A stretch of DNA of 64,000 bases from Phytophthora quininea (GCA_011947345.1 JAAVTG010000218.1:19583-83582); one strand, 5' to 3'. Shown: positions 21,490 to 32,027, numbered from the stretch's first letter. A program made the numbers and translations. Notes: generated by a model not told the origin, from the sequence alone.

Positions 21490-21800
21490 TATTCTACTAC
21501 TCTGTTCATCCCCTTCAGGTATTCTTCAAATAACCAGTTGTTGTTGTGCCTCGTCAGCTCCTTCCCTGTGAGTCCGAGCGAGGCTCGGACGTAGTCTTCC
21601 GGCCTTTACATCGTGGCGCGAATTGTAAGCTTGGCAGCTAACTCGGGTTGATACAAAGTAACAAGATGTCTTCGTCTGTCTCAAACACTTCAAGAGTGTC
21701 AAGGAGTTGAAGAAGTCCGAGGAACTCAAAATCAACGCCAAATACGTCAACATGGTCGATAATAAGGCGATCGCAGCGAACAAGCTGCCGAATCCTTCAG
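21490..21800. pseudogene. scrambled effector: minus C-terminal part plus inverted middle part
   Basis: Positions 21490-21670 read on the minus strand as ELAAKLTIRATM, RPEDYVRASLGLTGKEL and a final helix. Positions 21690-21800 read on the plus strand as KKSEELKINAKYVNMVD and AANKLPNP, the unit 2 helix. The N-terminal part lies at 22795-23190 on the minus strand. Order and content fit one minus-strand gene whose middle segment was flipped. Confidence 0.7.
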
Positions 21801-21802
21801 AG

Positions 21803-22785
21803 GGAAGATTTTTCAAGGGTCACCGAGCGGTCTGGTCCCGGATCGGGTCTCGAGACCAGAAGCGAGACCCATGTGGAGAATTGTCACGGGTCTCGCTTCT
21901 GGTCTTGCGCGACCTGTTGAACGGTTCAGATCCCGCCGGTCAGCACTATTCCCGGATGTGCTGCTGGTGGATCGCAATCGGCGGGCGCCCCGTAATCGGT
22001 GAAGGCAAATGGGTGGCTGCGCGAGGACGGAGGAGCTAGTGCAAGGCGGCGTCCTCGAGAGGTAGCACAAGGTCAGCAAAGGTTAATACAGCTCACTTCA
22101 AAACTTACTCCCTTGTCCACAATCCGCTCCCTTCCTCGTGCCCCAACTCAAAACGACCAACATCACAAGGCACTCTAGGCATATGTAGCTAAGATTTTCT
22201 TATGAAACATATATTTTAATGCATATTTTCATAAGAAAATGAGCGAGTTAGTTGTCACAAGAGCGGACGGTATTTTGCGCTTAAATACGTAGGGCTAAAG
22301 CCTCGTACTTTCGCTCTTCAGACAAGAGCTTCTTCAAGGTGAGCATTGATTGTCGAGCCCCACTAACGACAAAGGTAGACAACTTACGTCATACTTGGTC
22401 TGCTCTCTCCTGCCACTGGGGTAGCCCAGGGAGAGCAGCCACGCCAACGCAGCCGGGTTCGCTGTTGCTCACAAGGTCTGCTTAACTATGCTTGCACTGT
22501 TCTCGAGCTCGAGCTCAGGATACGAAAGCTTGCCATAATCGCTAATTGGCCTTATCGTCATCACAGCCACCACTGTAGATCTTCATGACCTTTTCGGTCT
22601 TGCACAATCGAAATGTTCTGCCAAGTATAACTTCAACTTTGCATTTCAATATAATCTCATCTTTTTACATAAAAGTTAACATTATTTCGGGTCCTGTTTT
22701 GGTCTGGTCTTGCTTCGGGTCTCGGGTCCCGAAGCAAGACCCGAAAACAAGACCAGACCGCTCGGTGACCCCGGAAAAAGTCTAC
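21803..22785. mobile_element. non-autonomous MULE-like or foldback DNA element, 983 bp
   Basis: The two ends are inverted copies: GGAAGATTTTTCAAGGGTCA at the left matches the reverse complement of the right end, TAGACTTTTTCCGGGGTCA. Similarity continues through CCGAGCGGTCTGGTC. Perfect 9-bp direct repeats, CCTTCAGAG, flank it at 21794-21802 and 22786-22794. A 9-bp duplication is typical of Mutator-like elements. Both ends contain further internal palindromes built from GGGTCTCG and CTTCTGGTCT words. An AT-rich hairpin (ATTTTCTTATGAAA ... TTTTCATAAGAAAAT) lies near 22195-22240. No transposase is encoded. Confidence 0.82.
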
Positions 22786-22794
22786 CCTTCAGAG

Positions 22795-23190
22795 CACGTC
22801 CCACATGAGGAGAGTCGAGACGTCTCTCCCTAGATATTCGGCCAACTTGCCCTCAAACATGGTCAGATAAGCCTTGTAGAACTTGTAATTGAGTCCACCT
22901 TGAGCCCGACGCCAAACTTTTTGCCATCTTTAAATCGTCCTTGACCAAAGCCAAGTTGCTGCGCTCTAGCCAATCGTCAAGTTGGTTCCACTTGGCGGAC
23001 TCCTTAGCCTTCAATTTTGCAATAATCAAAGAATTTGGACCCTCTCTTCGTTGTCGTCGCGAGTTATCAAGTTTCGTTCTCGAGATGAAGCCTCAATCGA
23101 ACTGGTTGGCACCACACGGGTGAAGAAGATGACTGTTATCGCCAGTAGAAGATGACGTAGAAAGATGATAGCCTTGAAATATTTGTGGTC
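22795..23190 (-). pseudogene. N-terminal half of the scrambled RXLR effector
   Basis: The minus strand shows a signal-peptide-like stretch (HLLLAITVIFF), RNLI at the RXLR position, DDNEER, and in other frames the WLERS, KFGVGLK and YKFYKAYLTMFEGKL segments, ending at DVSTLLMWDVL next to the MULE-like element. No ATG stands at the expected place. Several frameshifts occur. Confidence 0.7.
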
Positions 23191-23504
23191 GGACTATTAT
23201 CTCGCTTACAAATTAAGAGGTGAAGCAACAGTGAGACCGAAAGACTCGTGTATTGCGTACAGAGTGCTGGGCGCTTGGCGCCATGATCTGGCAGTAAGAA
23301 AATGAAAATGGTTCTCCCAATGGAATAAACCTCCGAGTCTTTCCTTCTCAGCTCCTTCACATATCCATCGCAGTAACAGTTCTTGTCGATCTTGCAATCT
23401 TTAAATCGACAGGCACTTTGAAACCATCGATGATAACAGTAAGATGGCGTAATTCACGACACTTTCACATTACCATTAATTTCTACTCCTCTATCGTAGT
23501 TCGT

Positions 23505-24356
23505 CTAACTCACGCTCTTCACAAACTCCTCATAATATTTGTAGTTTTCGGCCTTCCTCAACTCAACCTCCGTCAATTTGTCCAGCCCCAACCCCGTCTT
23601 GACAAACTCTTCTGATTTTCGTTGAACTGCCCAAATACCCACTCTTGCCTTCAATTCCGCTTCAGACGACTCTTTCAACGCATTCCTCGCCAACCAAGCA
23701 TGGTCGGCATCCACCTTCGTAACGTACTTCACGTAGGTCTTGTAATTGTCGGACCTGATGAGATCAACGCGTGAAAGTGTTTCCAACCCCAATGTCGTCC
23801 ACGCTTCGAATGTCGATGCATCTTTCCTGGCCCAGTTCATTATGACATCGTCCGTGTGCGCAGCCATCAGAGTCACGTAGTAGTTGTACTTGGGACTGGC
23901 CTTGATCGCTTCGTCCGTCATCTTGTCGAAACCTAACACTTTCTTGACATTCTCGGGCGATAAAAACTCCTGGTAGACCTTGTAAAGTGGACTCGCCACG
24001 AGTGCGTCGTCCGACAAGTGAGTGAGGCTTAATTTCCACTTGACCGACGAAATCGCTTCTTCGTCTTGGATCCAGAGCTTCACTTGGGACGACATTTTCT
24101 TGATCATTTCGTTTTCCTTTGCAGCTGCAGCTTCAGCTGCAGCAGCGGCCGCTTGCTTGAGACTTTCCCCGTTCGTGGGGAATAATCTCTTTAACGTCTC
24201 TATACTGGGCCACGTTCGCTCTTCCTCCTGGAAAGAATCGTCATCGTTTTGATTGTCGGCTCGGCGAAGCCTTTTCGAAGTATTGGGATCGAATGCAGCA
24301 ACTTGGGCCAGTAGAGCGACCACCGCCGCCACGAAGAAAGCCTGATGCCGCCGCAT
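23505..24356 (-). CDS. RXLR-like effector, intact, with five helical repeat units
   Basis: This is an unbroken frame. The ATG at 24354-24356 directly precedes a signal peptide (MRRHQAFFVAAVVALL); an ATG 30 bp upstream (24386) is also in frame but less likely. KRLR at 28-31 stands for RXLR and EEER is at 44-47. After an Ala-rich linker (about 75-85) the rest repeats the pattern L-x-L/F-x2-L-x(3)-L-x(5)-Y-x2-Y-x2-F/V: LSLTHLS, LGFDKMT, LGLETLS, a fourth degenerate copy, and LGLDKLTEVEL with YKYYEEFV. The units match those of the cluster family but there are more of them. It may be a longer relative from which the others derive. Confidence 0.92.
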   Translation of the reverse strand: MRRHQAFFVAAVVALLAQVAAFDPNTSKRLRRADNQNDDDSFQEEERTWPSIETLKRLFPTNGESLKQAAAAAAEAAAAKENEMIKKMSSQVKLWIQDEEAISSVKWKLSLTHLSDDALVASPLYKVYQEFLSPENVKKVLGFDKMTDEAIKASPKYNYYVTLMAAHTDDVIMNWARKDASTFEAWTTLGLETLSRVDLIRSDNYKTYVKYVTKVDADHAWLARNALKESSEAELKARVGIWAVQRKSEEFVKTGLGLDKLTEVELRKAENYKYYEEFVKSVS

Positions 24357-24389
24357 GGCGAATTCTAGAGTGGCAGTCTCACGCATAGA

Positions 24390-25720
24390 GCGCTAAGGTA
24401 TTGATCTCGGGATGGTGTTTTACACTTGAACAAACTAAGAATATCAGCACATCTCGTCGTCAACACACAATGATCTGCGCGACTTCCCAAATTGGGAAGT
24501 CACAGCTCCGGCTGGAATTGCCGACCAGTTATTTAGCGAAAGCCGCTCGATTTCTAGAGCTTCGGATGGGAAATCCCGATAGTTTGAACAACATAAACTG
24601 CAAGAGATCTACTAGTGTAGCAGCAGGCCCAATCCCGAGCAGAAACTTTTCCTCTACACGAAGCCATGTGGGGGAAAAGCCAGAGCTGCTCATTCATCCG
24701 GTTAATAAGGCAGCCCCCAAGGGAGTGGAGTTGGTTAAGACAAACAATGCGTGAGTTGCGTCGGGGCATTCACGAGGCACGTTTAATTTGAGTCACGCGG
24801 AGGAGTGCGTGGTGGATCGAGAGAGTAGTGGCTGGTCTGGTTCGGCGTACAGCCACGTGGTAAGGTTTATGCGGTATCTTTGATCAGATGGACAGGACGC
24901 CACCCTGTTGACGGGTGTTGAGCGAACGCACGTCTGCCTGATGTCGCTCGTCCACTTCGCATCAGTTTTGATGTCGCCACCCTGTCGTAGGGTACTGTGC
25001 GACGCATCTTCGCCCTTGGCGCCTAACCGAGTATTAGCCTGAGGAGCATAGGTGAACCGAGCGGGTTTTGCCGAGCCTGACCCTGACCGCACACCAGTGA
25101 CAACACATCATTAGAGCGAGCACTTAGCTGGAAAGCCTTGGGTGCCCTTGTAAGTCGGCCTTTCGTCGGACAGCGACAGGTGATCACGCGAGCCCCACAA
25201 TAAAATACGCGTGGGAACTTGGCGGTGTGTGGCGGAAGGTGATTTCGACACCTAGTCAGATGGAGACGTTCGTCGCATCGACTTGCACCAGGCGTCAGCT
25301 AGAACAAGCTGAGCCTTCTTGGTCGCAGCCGATCCGCCATGCCGTTGCTGCCGGTCCTTCGACGGAGCCGAAAAATTCTGCGCTTGGGACGAGACGTTTG
25401 AAGTCTGCACGCGCTTGATCTTGTCGCTAGAGGCTCGCTGCGCCGACGCAGCGAAAGACTGAATGAGAGCTCGGTTGAACCGACTCCGCCGAAATTATCG
25501 CAATAGAACTCGGACACCTACGTTTGCCTCGGCGAAGTCGTTTGCAGCGTCGCGGATCTAAATCCGCCGCGTGGATTCATGTCGTGCCCTGACATCCTCG
25601 TGCTCGTGTCAGACAATCCACTGACGCTGCCTGATGAATCTTCGTACAATTGTGCACATAGCCTTCTTTCCGATCCAACCCAAAACTTGTTTCCTTCGAA
25701 CTTCATTCGCCGGAAACTTT
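24390..25720. other. repeat-rich intergenic region
   Basis: A palindromic CTTCCCAAATTGGGAAG occurs near 24483. 24750-25030 is the second copy of the minisatellite-bearing repeat at 5630-5960, here with a single 30-bp unit. 25200-25570 is GC-rich with short frames, possibly old retroelement sequence that I cannot classify. No gene is supported. Confidence 0.5.
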
Positions 25721-25979
25721 GCCTCCTTGAACAGAAAAAGAAAAGTGTTCTTCTTTATGTTTTACAAGCCACAGACCCAGGATAACGTTTCATGCCATCC
25801 AGTGTTGAACGAGCGGTATATTTCTACCGTCCCTTGGACTTCTTCTCGGTCATTGTTCATGACGACAACCCTCGACACTCGCAACAAATCTAAAGCTTCT
25901 ATGCGAAAACGAAGCTGTGAAAACATCATTGAAGGCAATCCAACCGTTAACGTTAACCGCTCGCGATGACTCATGTTTG

Positions 25980-26739
25980 CTACACGCGAGAAAGCAAGTT
26001 GATTTTGGCGCTATCGCCCAGAATCGTCATGTACGTGCGGTAATTGGCGTGTTTGGTGAGTAGCTCCCCCGTCAGTCCTCCCATTCCCACCGAGCTCTTG
26101 ATGTACTCTTCGGGTCTCTTCATCACCGCCCGAATCGCAAGCTTCGCAAGACTCTCCGCATTATATCTTAGTGAATAAGCATCCTCGAATGATGGAGTCG
26201 GCATCTTGTTCGCTTTAATGGCCTTGTCGTCGACCATGTTGACGTACTTGGTGTAGATTTTCATTTCATCTGCCTCCTTCATGAATTTCACCGGGACATC
26301 GTCGAGCCCCAGCATCGACCAAATATTGTGAGTTGGGACGTCTCTCTGTAGATATCCGTCCAACCTGCTGTCGAACTTGTCAAGGAATCGTTGGTAGTAC
26401 TTGTAGTTTTTGGCTTTCACGAGCCTAGCACCAAATTTCTTCCCCAGCTTCAAGTCATTCTTGACTTGTCCAGGGGTGTTATCGAACTCGAACCAGCGGT
26501 CGACTTGTTTCCAGTTTGCTGCGTCCTCAGTTTTTTGGCTGCTTTCTTTTTTCAAGGAATGACGACACGGCAAGAATCTTGATCCCCTCTTCGGCGCTAA
26601 TTCTCAGGTTCCGACCAAGCGAGCTCTTCACTTGAGCCTTAATGGTTGCAGTCGTGGCTGAGCCAGTTGGTTCTACCACAACAGTGGTGATACTGGCGAA
26701 GAAGATGGCGACTATGGCGAAATGATGCAAAAGAGTCAT
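25980..26739 (-). CDS. RXLR effector with one frame break
   Basis: ATG at 26737-26739 gives a strong signal peptide (residues 3-22), RNLR at 43-46 and EEG in place of EER. The frame breaks in the A-rich stretch near 26545-26565. The core then runs without interruption to 25980: WKQVDRWF, LKLGKKFGARL with YKYYQRFLDKF, LGLDDVPVKFM with IYTKYVNMVDD, and a third unit reading MGGLTGELL. The break is a homopolymer-type length difference, so the gene may be functional. It resembles the remnants at 10296-10720 and 14638-15344. Confidence 0.85.
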
Positions 26740-26774
26740 GGGGGTTGGAAAGTCTTGGACGTGTTGGTGTCTGG

Positions 26775-26793
26775 AAGGCGAATTGCGAACTGA
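26775..26793 (-). promoter_or_regulatory. initiator-like core promoter
   Basis: The coding strand reads GTCAGTTCGCAATTCGCC, about 40-55 bp before the start at 26739. This is the clearest example of the shared motif. Confidence 0.6.
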
Positions 26794-27149
26794 CGCAGAA
26801 TAAATAACGTATCGCACGCTGCTGTTGCTGTGCTGGTACATGATGACGTGAATTGCTTGAACTCAAATCCCAATTGTTGTTGCAGAGCTGAGCTGTAGAA
26901 TACCGAGTAGATGGCAGTTTTTATCGCCCTCCTTCCGTCAGAATATCTGATTCGTTCAAAAGTACTCGAGTTATCGTGGTGACCACTGTAGATAGAATAT
27001 CTGAGCATCTTCCACATTGGACGACAACCGAGAAGCGCTGGGTTCTTGCCAGCTATTTGAGAAACTCTACAGAGGTTTTCATCTTGAGATGGGAACTACG
27101 ATATCTAACGAACAGCGTCAACATTGTACTTCCGTGGAGCCTAAATACC

Positions 27150-27380
27150 TTCTTCTTCCCTGTATGTCCTTGACATGCTCTTCGGGTCTCTTCTCCGCGA
27201 TGCGCACCGCAAGTTTCGGATAGCATAATGCCGCGGCTAAAAGTTTTTGTTTTCGTCGCTATTATATCGTATGCGACTAATTTACTTTGTTTCGTGGTTA
27301 TGGCAGCGCTTCTGTTCAAAGCTACCGACAGAGCATGCGAACTACCGATACTTTAAGGGATATCTGGACAACGCAGAGTA
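27150..27380. pseudogene. effector debris in both orientations
   Basis: The minus strand at 27150-27215 reads as LAVRIAEKRPEEHVKDI. The plus strand at 27320-27380 reads as EHANYRYFKGYLDNAE and then stops. Both are pieces of the family's last unit, separated by about 100 bp of unrelated sequence. Confidence 0.6.
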
Positions 27381-27695
27381 ACTGAGGTGCTGAAGTGAAA
27401 GCGGAGATAATACACCCGACAACGCACTCGGCTTGTTGTCGAGATCAACTACCTTGGCTTGACGTATGCGAACCTCTCTATTCGCATGCAAAAACCTACT
27501 ACTAATAGTGAAATTTTACTGTAAACTAACGACAACGCCCTTGAAGTCAGCAGCTGCGATCTTCTAGCAGCACTCGAAGGGAGCCAGTCTCCAATTTACT
27601 GTCCCGATGGCAGACTGTTGCCACGACCGCGTTGCGCAGTCGAAGACAACACGCAAGAGAGAAGATCGCTTTGACCAGGTTAGCTTCGTCTTGCG

Positions 27696-28010
27696 TTAAA
27701 CATTCTTAGACTTACTGGCTATGGACAGTTCGAAGGAAAGCCCCAGCCGACCTTCGAACTGCTTCAAGTAGCCCTCGTAGAACCTGTACTGTTTGTCCTT
27801 CTTTGGCCACCTTCCTGGTTGCAGCGATCCCCGACAGCAACAGTGTAGTGGAGCCAATCGTCTCAACTCAAGCACTTCAAAAGGAATCTTGATCTTCTCT
27901 TCGCTGTCGTCTTCAGTAGTGGTCGAGGTATTGCGAGAGGCCACCATTGGGATGTTGTTACTCGACTCAATTGCAGAGCAGCTGACGATGCCGAAGCAGA
28001 TGCTTGCCAT
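27696..28010 (-). pseudogene. truncated RXLR-family effector
   Basis: ATG at 28008-28010 starts a short signal-like region, then SRNT where RNLR would be and EEK for EER, KIPF, and out of register a YRFYEGYLKQFEGRL helix. The frame ends at 27696. Everything after unit 1 is missing and the WF block is deleted. It is a paralogue of 18560-19330. Confidence 0.65.
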
Positions 28011-28530
28011 TCATATTGACAGAAGATAACGACGTCGACCCATGGGAATGTTGCAAATACCGGTACTAGAAGTGGCGAACTGGGAACTGATATAGAGGCC
28101 ACTGAAGGTTTGGAGTATGAACAAGGAAGGTGGGGAAATGCCAATCCAAGCGAAAGTGATTGCCTTCACTGACACAAATCCAAGTAGCTTAAATATCGCT
28201 TTGGTTTCTTGTCGTGGTGGCAAATGATAGACAGGATACGGCGACACTACTGCTGTGATTTTAATCAACTCCCTGGGATTATGACCCAGCCGAGCAGGTA
28301 CATCAATGGAGACTATGCGGTTGACAAGTACAATATGATCATTTTTAACTCGGTTGGGAGCGTTGTAACGTCATCGAGTGAGGGGGTAGTTTATGCTCCG
28401 TATTCGATAGCTTACCGTTCGAGCAAATGTGCGACCTTATGGGCGTGTTGCCGGAGAGCTTGTTCGTGAAATGATATCGGGGATTACAGATGTGGGGCAC
28501 AGTCATGCGATTCGCGTCTGGCAACCTTTC

Positions 28531-28971
28531 CTAGTCATCTTCTTCGCTTGCCGAGCCAGACGTTTTACCCCGCCCACGGAATGGAATACAATCCGGATCA
28601 TCTACAAACGTCTTGATCCACCACGTCTTGAACCGCCACGCTTTGACCCTCTCCCAGAAAGTCATGTCGTCTCCAGACCCTGAGCGAGAGTTGGATTTGT
28701 CCAGCTCACAATACTCTGGCGGGTAAGAAACTTTGACTCCGTTTCCTGCATTACCTCCACCACCCATCGCAGCGGCGTGGCCAAACCCTCGTCGCTCTTC
28801 TTCGGCCGCAGGCTGATCACTTACGTCAACGTTGTCGAACGATAAGGCCTCGGTCGGAACGGTAGTCGCAGGCACGCCTTTCCTGACGAAATTCGCAGCG
28901 CTCGCCAAATGCTTCTCGCAACTTAACAGTTCAACCACCATGGTTGCGATGACAATTTGCACCAGACGCAT
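28531..28971 (-). CDS. small secreted protein with EEER motif, not of the main family
   Basis: Unbroken 146-residue frame from ATG 28969-28971. Residues 1-25 form a signal peptide. There is no RXLR tetrapeptide, but EEER at 57-60 stands where the dEER motif sits in RXLR proteins. Then comes a Gly-rich stretch (about 66-75), two Cys, and a tryptophan-rich basic segment (FWERVKAWRFKTWW) near residues 105-118. It ends in an acidic tail. It is probably a secreted effector with a variant motif. It lies among effector remnants but shares no core with them. Confidence 0.75.
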   Translation of the reverse strand: MRLVQIVIATMVVELLSCEKHLASAANFVRKGVPATTVPTEALSFDNVDVSDQPAAEEERRGFGHAAAMGGGGNAGNGVKVSYPPEYCELDKSNSRSGSGDDMTFWERVKAWRFKTWWIKTFVDDPDCIPFRGRGKTSGSASEEDD

Positions 28972-29021
28972 GCTTAGCTACAGATGCGGTTGCTGGAGGG
29001 AAGTTGCCAAATGACTGGGTA

Positions 29022-29345
29022 CTAGCGATTGGTTTGATAGGAAATAATCAAGTCAGTTGGCAATCCTAGATGACGTATCGCGTCTTCAAGATGAGCAAAT
29101 ATACACAGCAGAGCCAGAACAGCCATGTCATGAATCTTGGCCAAGTCAGCCATACCAATATCGATGATTCTGACAAACAAGACGATTGCAATCGCAAAAC
29201 GATGCGAAGGCATGGTGAATCTGAACGATTTCTTTTGCCTAAATCTCAACCGAAGCGATTGAAAACGCACAGTACGCAAGCGACTGGAGTCAATTGTCCA
29301 CTTGGTCCCAACCTGCGGCCTCCTCGGTTTGTAACAACTCAACAC
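29022..29345 (-). pseudogene. rearranged effector fragments
   Basis: A signal peptide (ATG 29206-29208, FAIAIVLFVRIIDIG) runs into a frame with no RXLR or core. Just upstream on the same strand (29290-29340) sits a TEEAAGWDQVDN piece of the block after EER. The order is reversed relative to a real gene, so these are two joined fragments. Confidence 0.5.
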
Positions 29346-29559
29346 TACATGAAAATCTCGGCGAGATATTGCAAATTTGAGCCCGCTCGAATGCAGTCAA
29401 TATTGTGGCCGGACCTGAAAAAAACGATTAAAATTTCTTGGCGATCGATTCAAGGGCAATTCGACGTGCATCCAAGCAAGGAGCATCGTCCGGTTTAGCA
29501 AAAGAAAAGGATGCTGTGCAATCATCAAGTCTGTCAGTTTCCATTCGCAATCGCATCCT

Positions 29560-30296
29560 TCATAGAGCGACGTTGTTCACGTTGTCTAGATACGCTTTCA
29601 AGTAGCGGTAGTTGACATGGTCCGTCAGTTCTGTACCAGTCAAACCTCGCAGTCCCAGCCAGCTCTTGACGTACTCCTCCGGTCTTTTATTCGCAGCCCA
29701 AATACCCACTCTGGCAATCAACTCCTTTGTGACTGCGGGAAGTAGATCTCTGGGAGAGAGGGTGCCGGCATCAATCCTGCTCTGATGGCTTGCTCGTCAA
29801 ACTTATCGACGTAGTTGATGTAGACCTTCAACTCGTCGGACTCCTTGATGGCGTTCAAAGGGATTTTCTCAAGGCCAAGCATCTTCCAGACGTTGTAGGT
29901 GGGGAGGTAATCCTGTACCAACTCGTCCAGCCTGCCTTGAAACTTGGTCAGGTATCCTTGGTAGAACTTGTAGTTCTTGTCACCCTTGAGCTTATCGCCA
30001 AACTTCTTCGTCATTTTCAGACCGGCCTTGACTTCCTCGGGAGTCCACAATTTCTTGAACCAGTCGTCGACTTCTGTCCACTTTGCTGCTTCTTTAGCTT
30101 TCGTTACCGCGCCCAACTTTGCAGCAAGTGACGAAATACCAGGAAGGTTGACCCGTTCTTCCGTGTCAAGTTCTTCGACGACTCGAAGGTTTCGATCTCG
30201 ACTATCCGGGCTTGGCGACTGGATCGAGTCTGATGAAATGACAGCAGCGACGCCGACGAAGTAGATGGCAAACAGCACGACGTGAAACAGACGCAT
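29560..30296 (-). CDS. RXLR-EER effector, one frame break
   Basis: ATG at 30294-30296, signal peptide 1-18, RNLR at 35-38, EER at 46-48. The core is complete: WTEVDDWF with LWTPEEVK, LKMTKKFGDKL, LGLEKIPLNAI with VYINYVDKFDE, and after a one-base shift near 29737 the segment ELIARVGIWAANKRPEEYVK, LGLRGLTGTEL and a final HVNYRYLKAYL helix to TGA 29560-29562. The canonical signal peptide, RNLR and EER make this the best textbook RXLR gene in the window. Whether the single break is real needs checking. Confidence 0.9.
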
Positions 30297-30325
30297 AGCG
30301 AACTTGGGACTGTCTTGAAGATGGC

Positions 30326-30342
30326 TGGCGAATTGAGAATTG
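30326..30342 (-). promoter_or_regulatory. initiator-like core promoter
   Basis: The coding strand reads ATTCTCAATTCGCCAGCC, 30-46 bp before the start at 30296. It matches the shared motif. Confidence 0.55.
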
Positions 30343-30844
30343 GTTCAGAGCGAGGTTTGTTGTGCGCGGGATTACGGATACCAATGAAGGACTAGCAATC
30401 GGAAAAGAAACGAGAACGACGAGAGATGTGCATCAGTTCCCGACGGGAACGACGGGGAAAATGATCAGCAGAGATGATCAGTCAAAACTGACGTCATTAT
30501 CATCTGTGGCATTGGCATGTACTCTTTGCTGACATGACTAAACGGACCGACGAAGAAAAACATGTCGATCAATAAACGATATTTCCTGCGCTTAGGAGTA
30601 TGTAATTGTCTTCGAACACATAGAGCAACAGCTACATCGAAGCCTTTTGTTTGGCGACTATCGGTAGCAACGTCAGATCTCAACCTCATCCCAGGTGGCA
30701 ATGGGGATTCATCAGCGTTGACAAAGCAAAGACGACCGATCTGACCGCTTTACACGGACAATATTGCGTTACGATCGCTTTGTGGAGGATTAAAAGCCAA
30801 CGGATTCACGCTACTTTAGCAGCTTTGAACCACGTGACTGGCGC

Positions 30845-31290
30845 CTAGATGAGGATACCACCATGGTGCTTGAGCAGGACCAGCGTTCGGTACAGATCAT
30901 ACTCCCTCTTCTCACCAAAAGCCGCAATCGCGCTGTTGGCCTTGTCAGCTTGCGTGAGGTGCGCCGGCATCTTCTTCGCCTTCAGCCAGTCCTTTAGCAC
31001 TGCCGATACGTCCTTGTTGTTTTTCCCCATATCGCGAAGGCCCGACTTCTCCATTTTCCACTTAAGAATCCCCATTCAGCGCTCTTCATCGTCAGCCGGG
31101 TCGTCATCGCCCACATCGTTGTACAGACGGTCGTCGTCGTCGGTTCTCTTTGCTTCTCAGAAACCTCTCGATCTTATTGGCATTCGTCTCCGTTGAGAGC
31201 TTGTTGTTATCGGATGATGAAACAACATCGTAGCTGACGAAAAGAGTAGCAGCTGCAACTAGCAAGACGGAGCTGACACGCACGATGAGG
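30845..31290 (-). pseudogene. RXLR effector of another subfamily, broken
   Basis: A signal peptide (SSVLLVAAATLFVSY) is followed by RFLR and, in the next frame, a run of Asp, an EER motif near 31090 and an immediate TGA. An open frame then reads to 30845 with MGILKWKMEKSGL, VSAVLKDWLKAKK and a WY-type tail (YDLYRTLVLLKHH). The expected start codon is GTG, not ATG, and no in-frame ATG lies upstream. With the start lost, one shift and one stop it is most likely dead. The core is unlike the main family. Confidence 0.7.
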
Positions 31291-31299
31291 CTTGGCTGG

Positions 31300-31785
31300 T
31301 GGAGTTGACGGCAAAAGCAAAAGTGTCTTCGAATTAATTTGAGTTTCCTTCGTCAATACAGGCATTAGGGGCAAATAAGTTCAATTTTTTCGTTATGGGC
31401 CAAAGGCATGAGGGTGCTTGCTTGCGTGCAAGGCAAGGTGTCGAATGGTAGCCCACAAAGGGATAGTGGAAGGGTTGGAATTCGTTGAGCGTGCCGAGCG
31501 TGCCGAGCGTGGAGTCGAATCGAGCTGTCGAAGCGAGGCTTGCTGTTGGTGACGCTCGAACCGAAATGAACCGACTGCGCAGAGAAACTCTGCCACCGAG
31601 GGCAAGTGTCGCTCGCCGGCTGGCCCAAGACTCTGGCAGCTTAGACTTGTTGAAATGCCTTCTTTCGGTTGCGAATGGGCCTTAAGGAAACATATTCCGC
31701 TTGTTCCGTTCGCTCCGCTCATTGCACGCGGAAAATAAACCTGTCTTCACTTGTTGTCAGAGTAAACAAGCCGTAAACTAAACCC
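31300..31785. other. intergenic
   Basis: Overlapping open frames on both strands with a short GAGCGTGCC tandem (31487-31510). No domain or signal is recognised. Confidence 0.35.
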
Positions 31786-31790
31786 AACCA

Positions 31791-32027
31791 ATGCAGCTTC
31801 TCTTTAGAATCATCAAGCCACAACCATGCTCGAAAACAACCTATGTCGACGCATGGTCAAAACTCTGCGGGTTGCAAACTGATCCCACAAACTACAACTG
31901 CACAGTCAAATACAGCGGTAGCCAAAAGGTGGTGAAGTGCAGCTCCAAACAAAACTGTTTCCTGACCAAGGCAAAAGACCCAGCAACTTACGACAACGGA
32001 ATGCCTCAGATCAATACAGTTGCTTGA
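31791..32027 (+). CDS. small cysteine-rich protein, possibly truncated
   Basis: ATG at 31791, 78 codons. Five cysteines (CSKT, KLCGL, YNCTV, VKCSS, QNCFL) are spaced as in small secreted Cys-rich or elicitin-like oomycete proteins, but the first twelve residues do not form a proper signal peptide. It may be a 5'-truncated gene. I cannot place it in a family with certainty. Confidence 0.4.
   Translation: MQLLFRIIKPQPCSKTTYVDAWSKLCGLQTDPTNYNCTVKYSGSQKVVKCSSKQNCFLTKAKDPATYDNGMPQINTVA

Larger units (their letters stand above)
25720..27090. repeat. segmental duplication, copy 2
   Basis: Direct counterpart of 9421-11160; see that entry. The 3' flank 25730-25970 is almost base for base the same as 9430-9665. 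Confidence 0.8.

Noticed and set aside
31393..31722. 109-codon minus frame beside the Cys-rich gene
   Set aside because: No signal peptide or domain, and an equally long frame opposes it.
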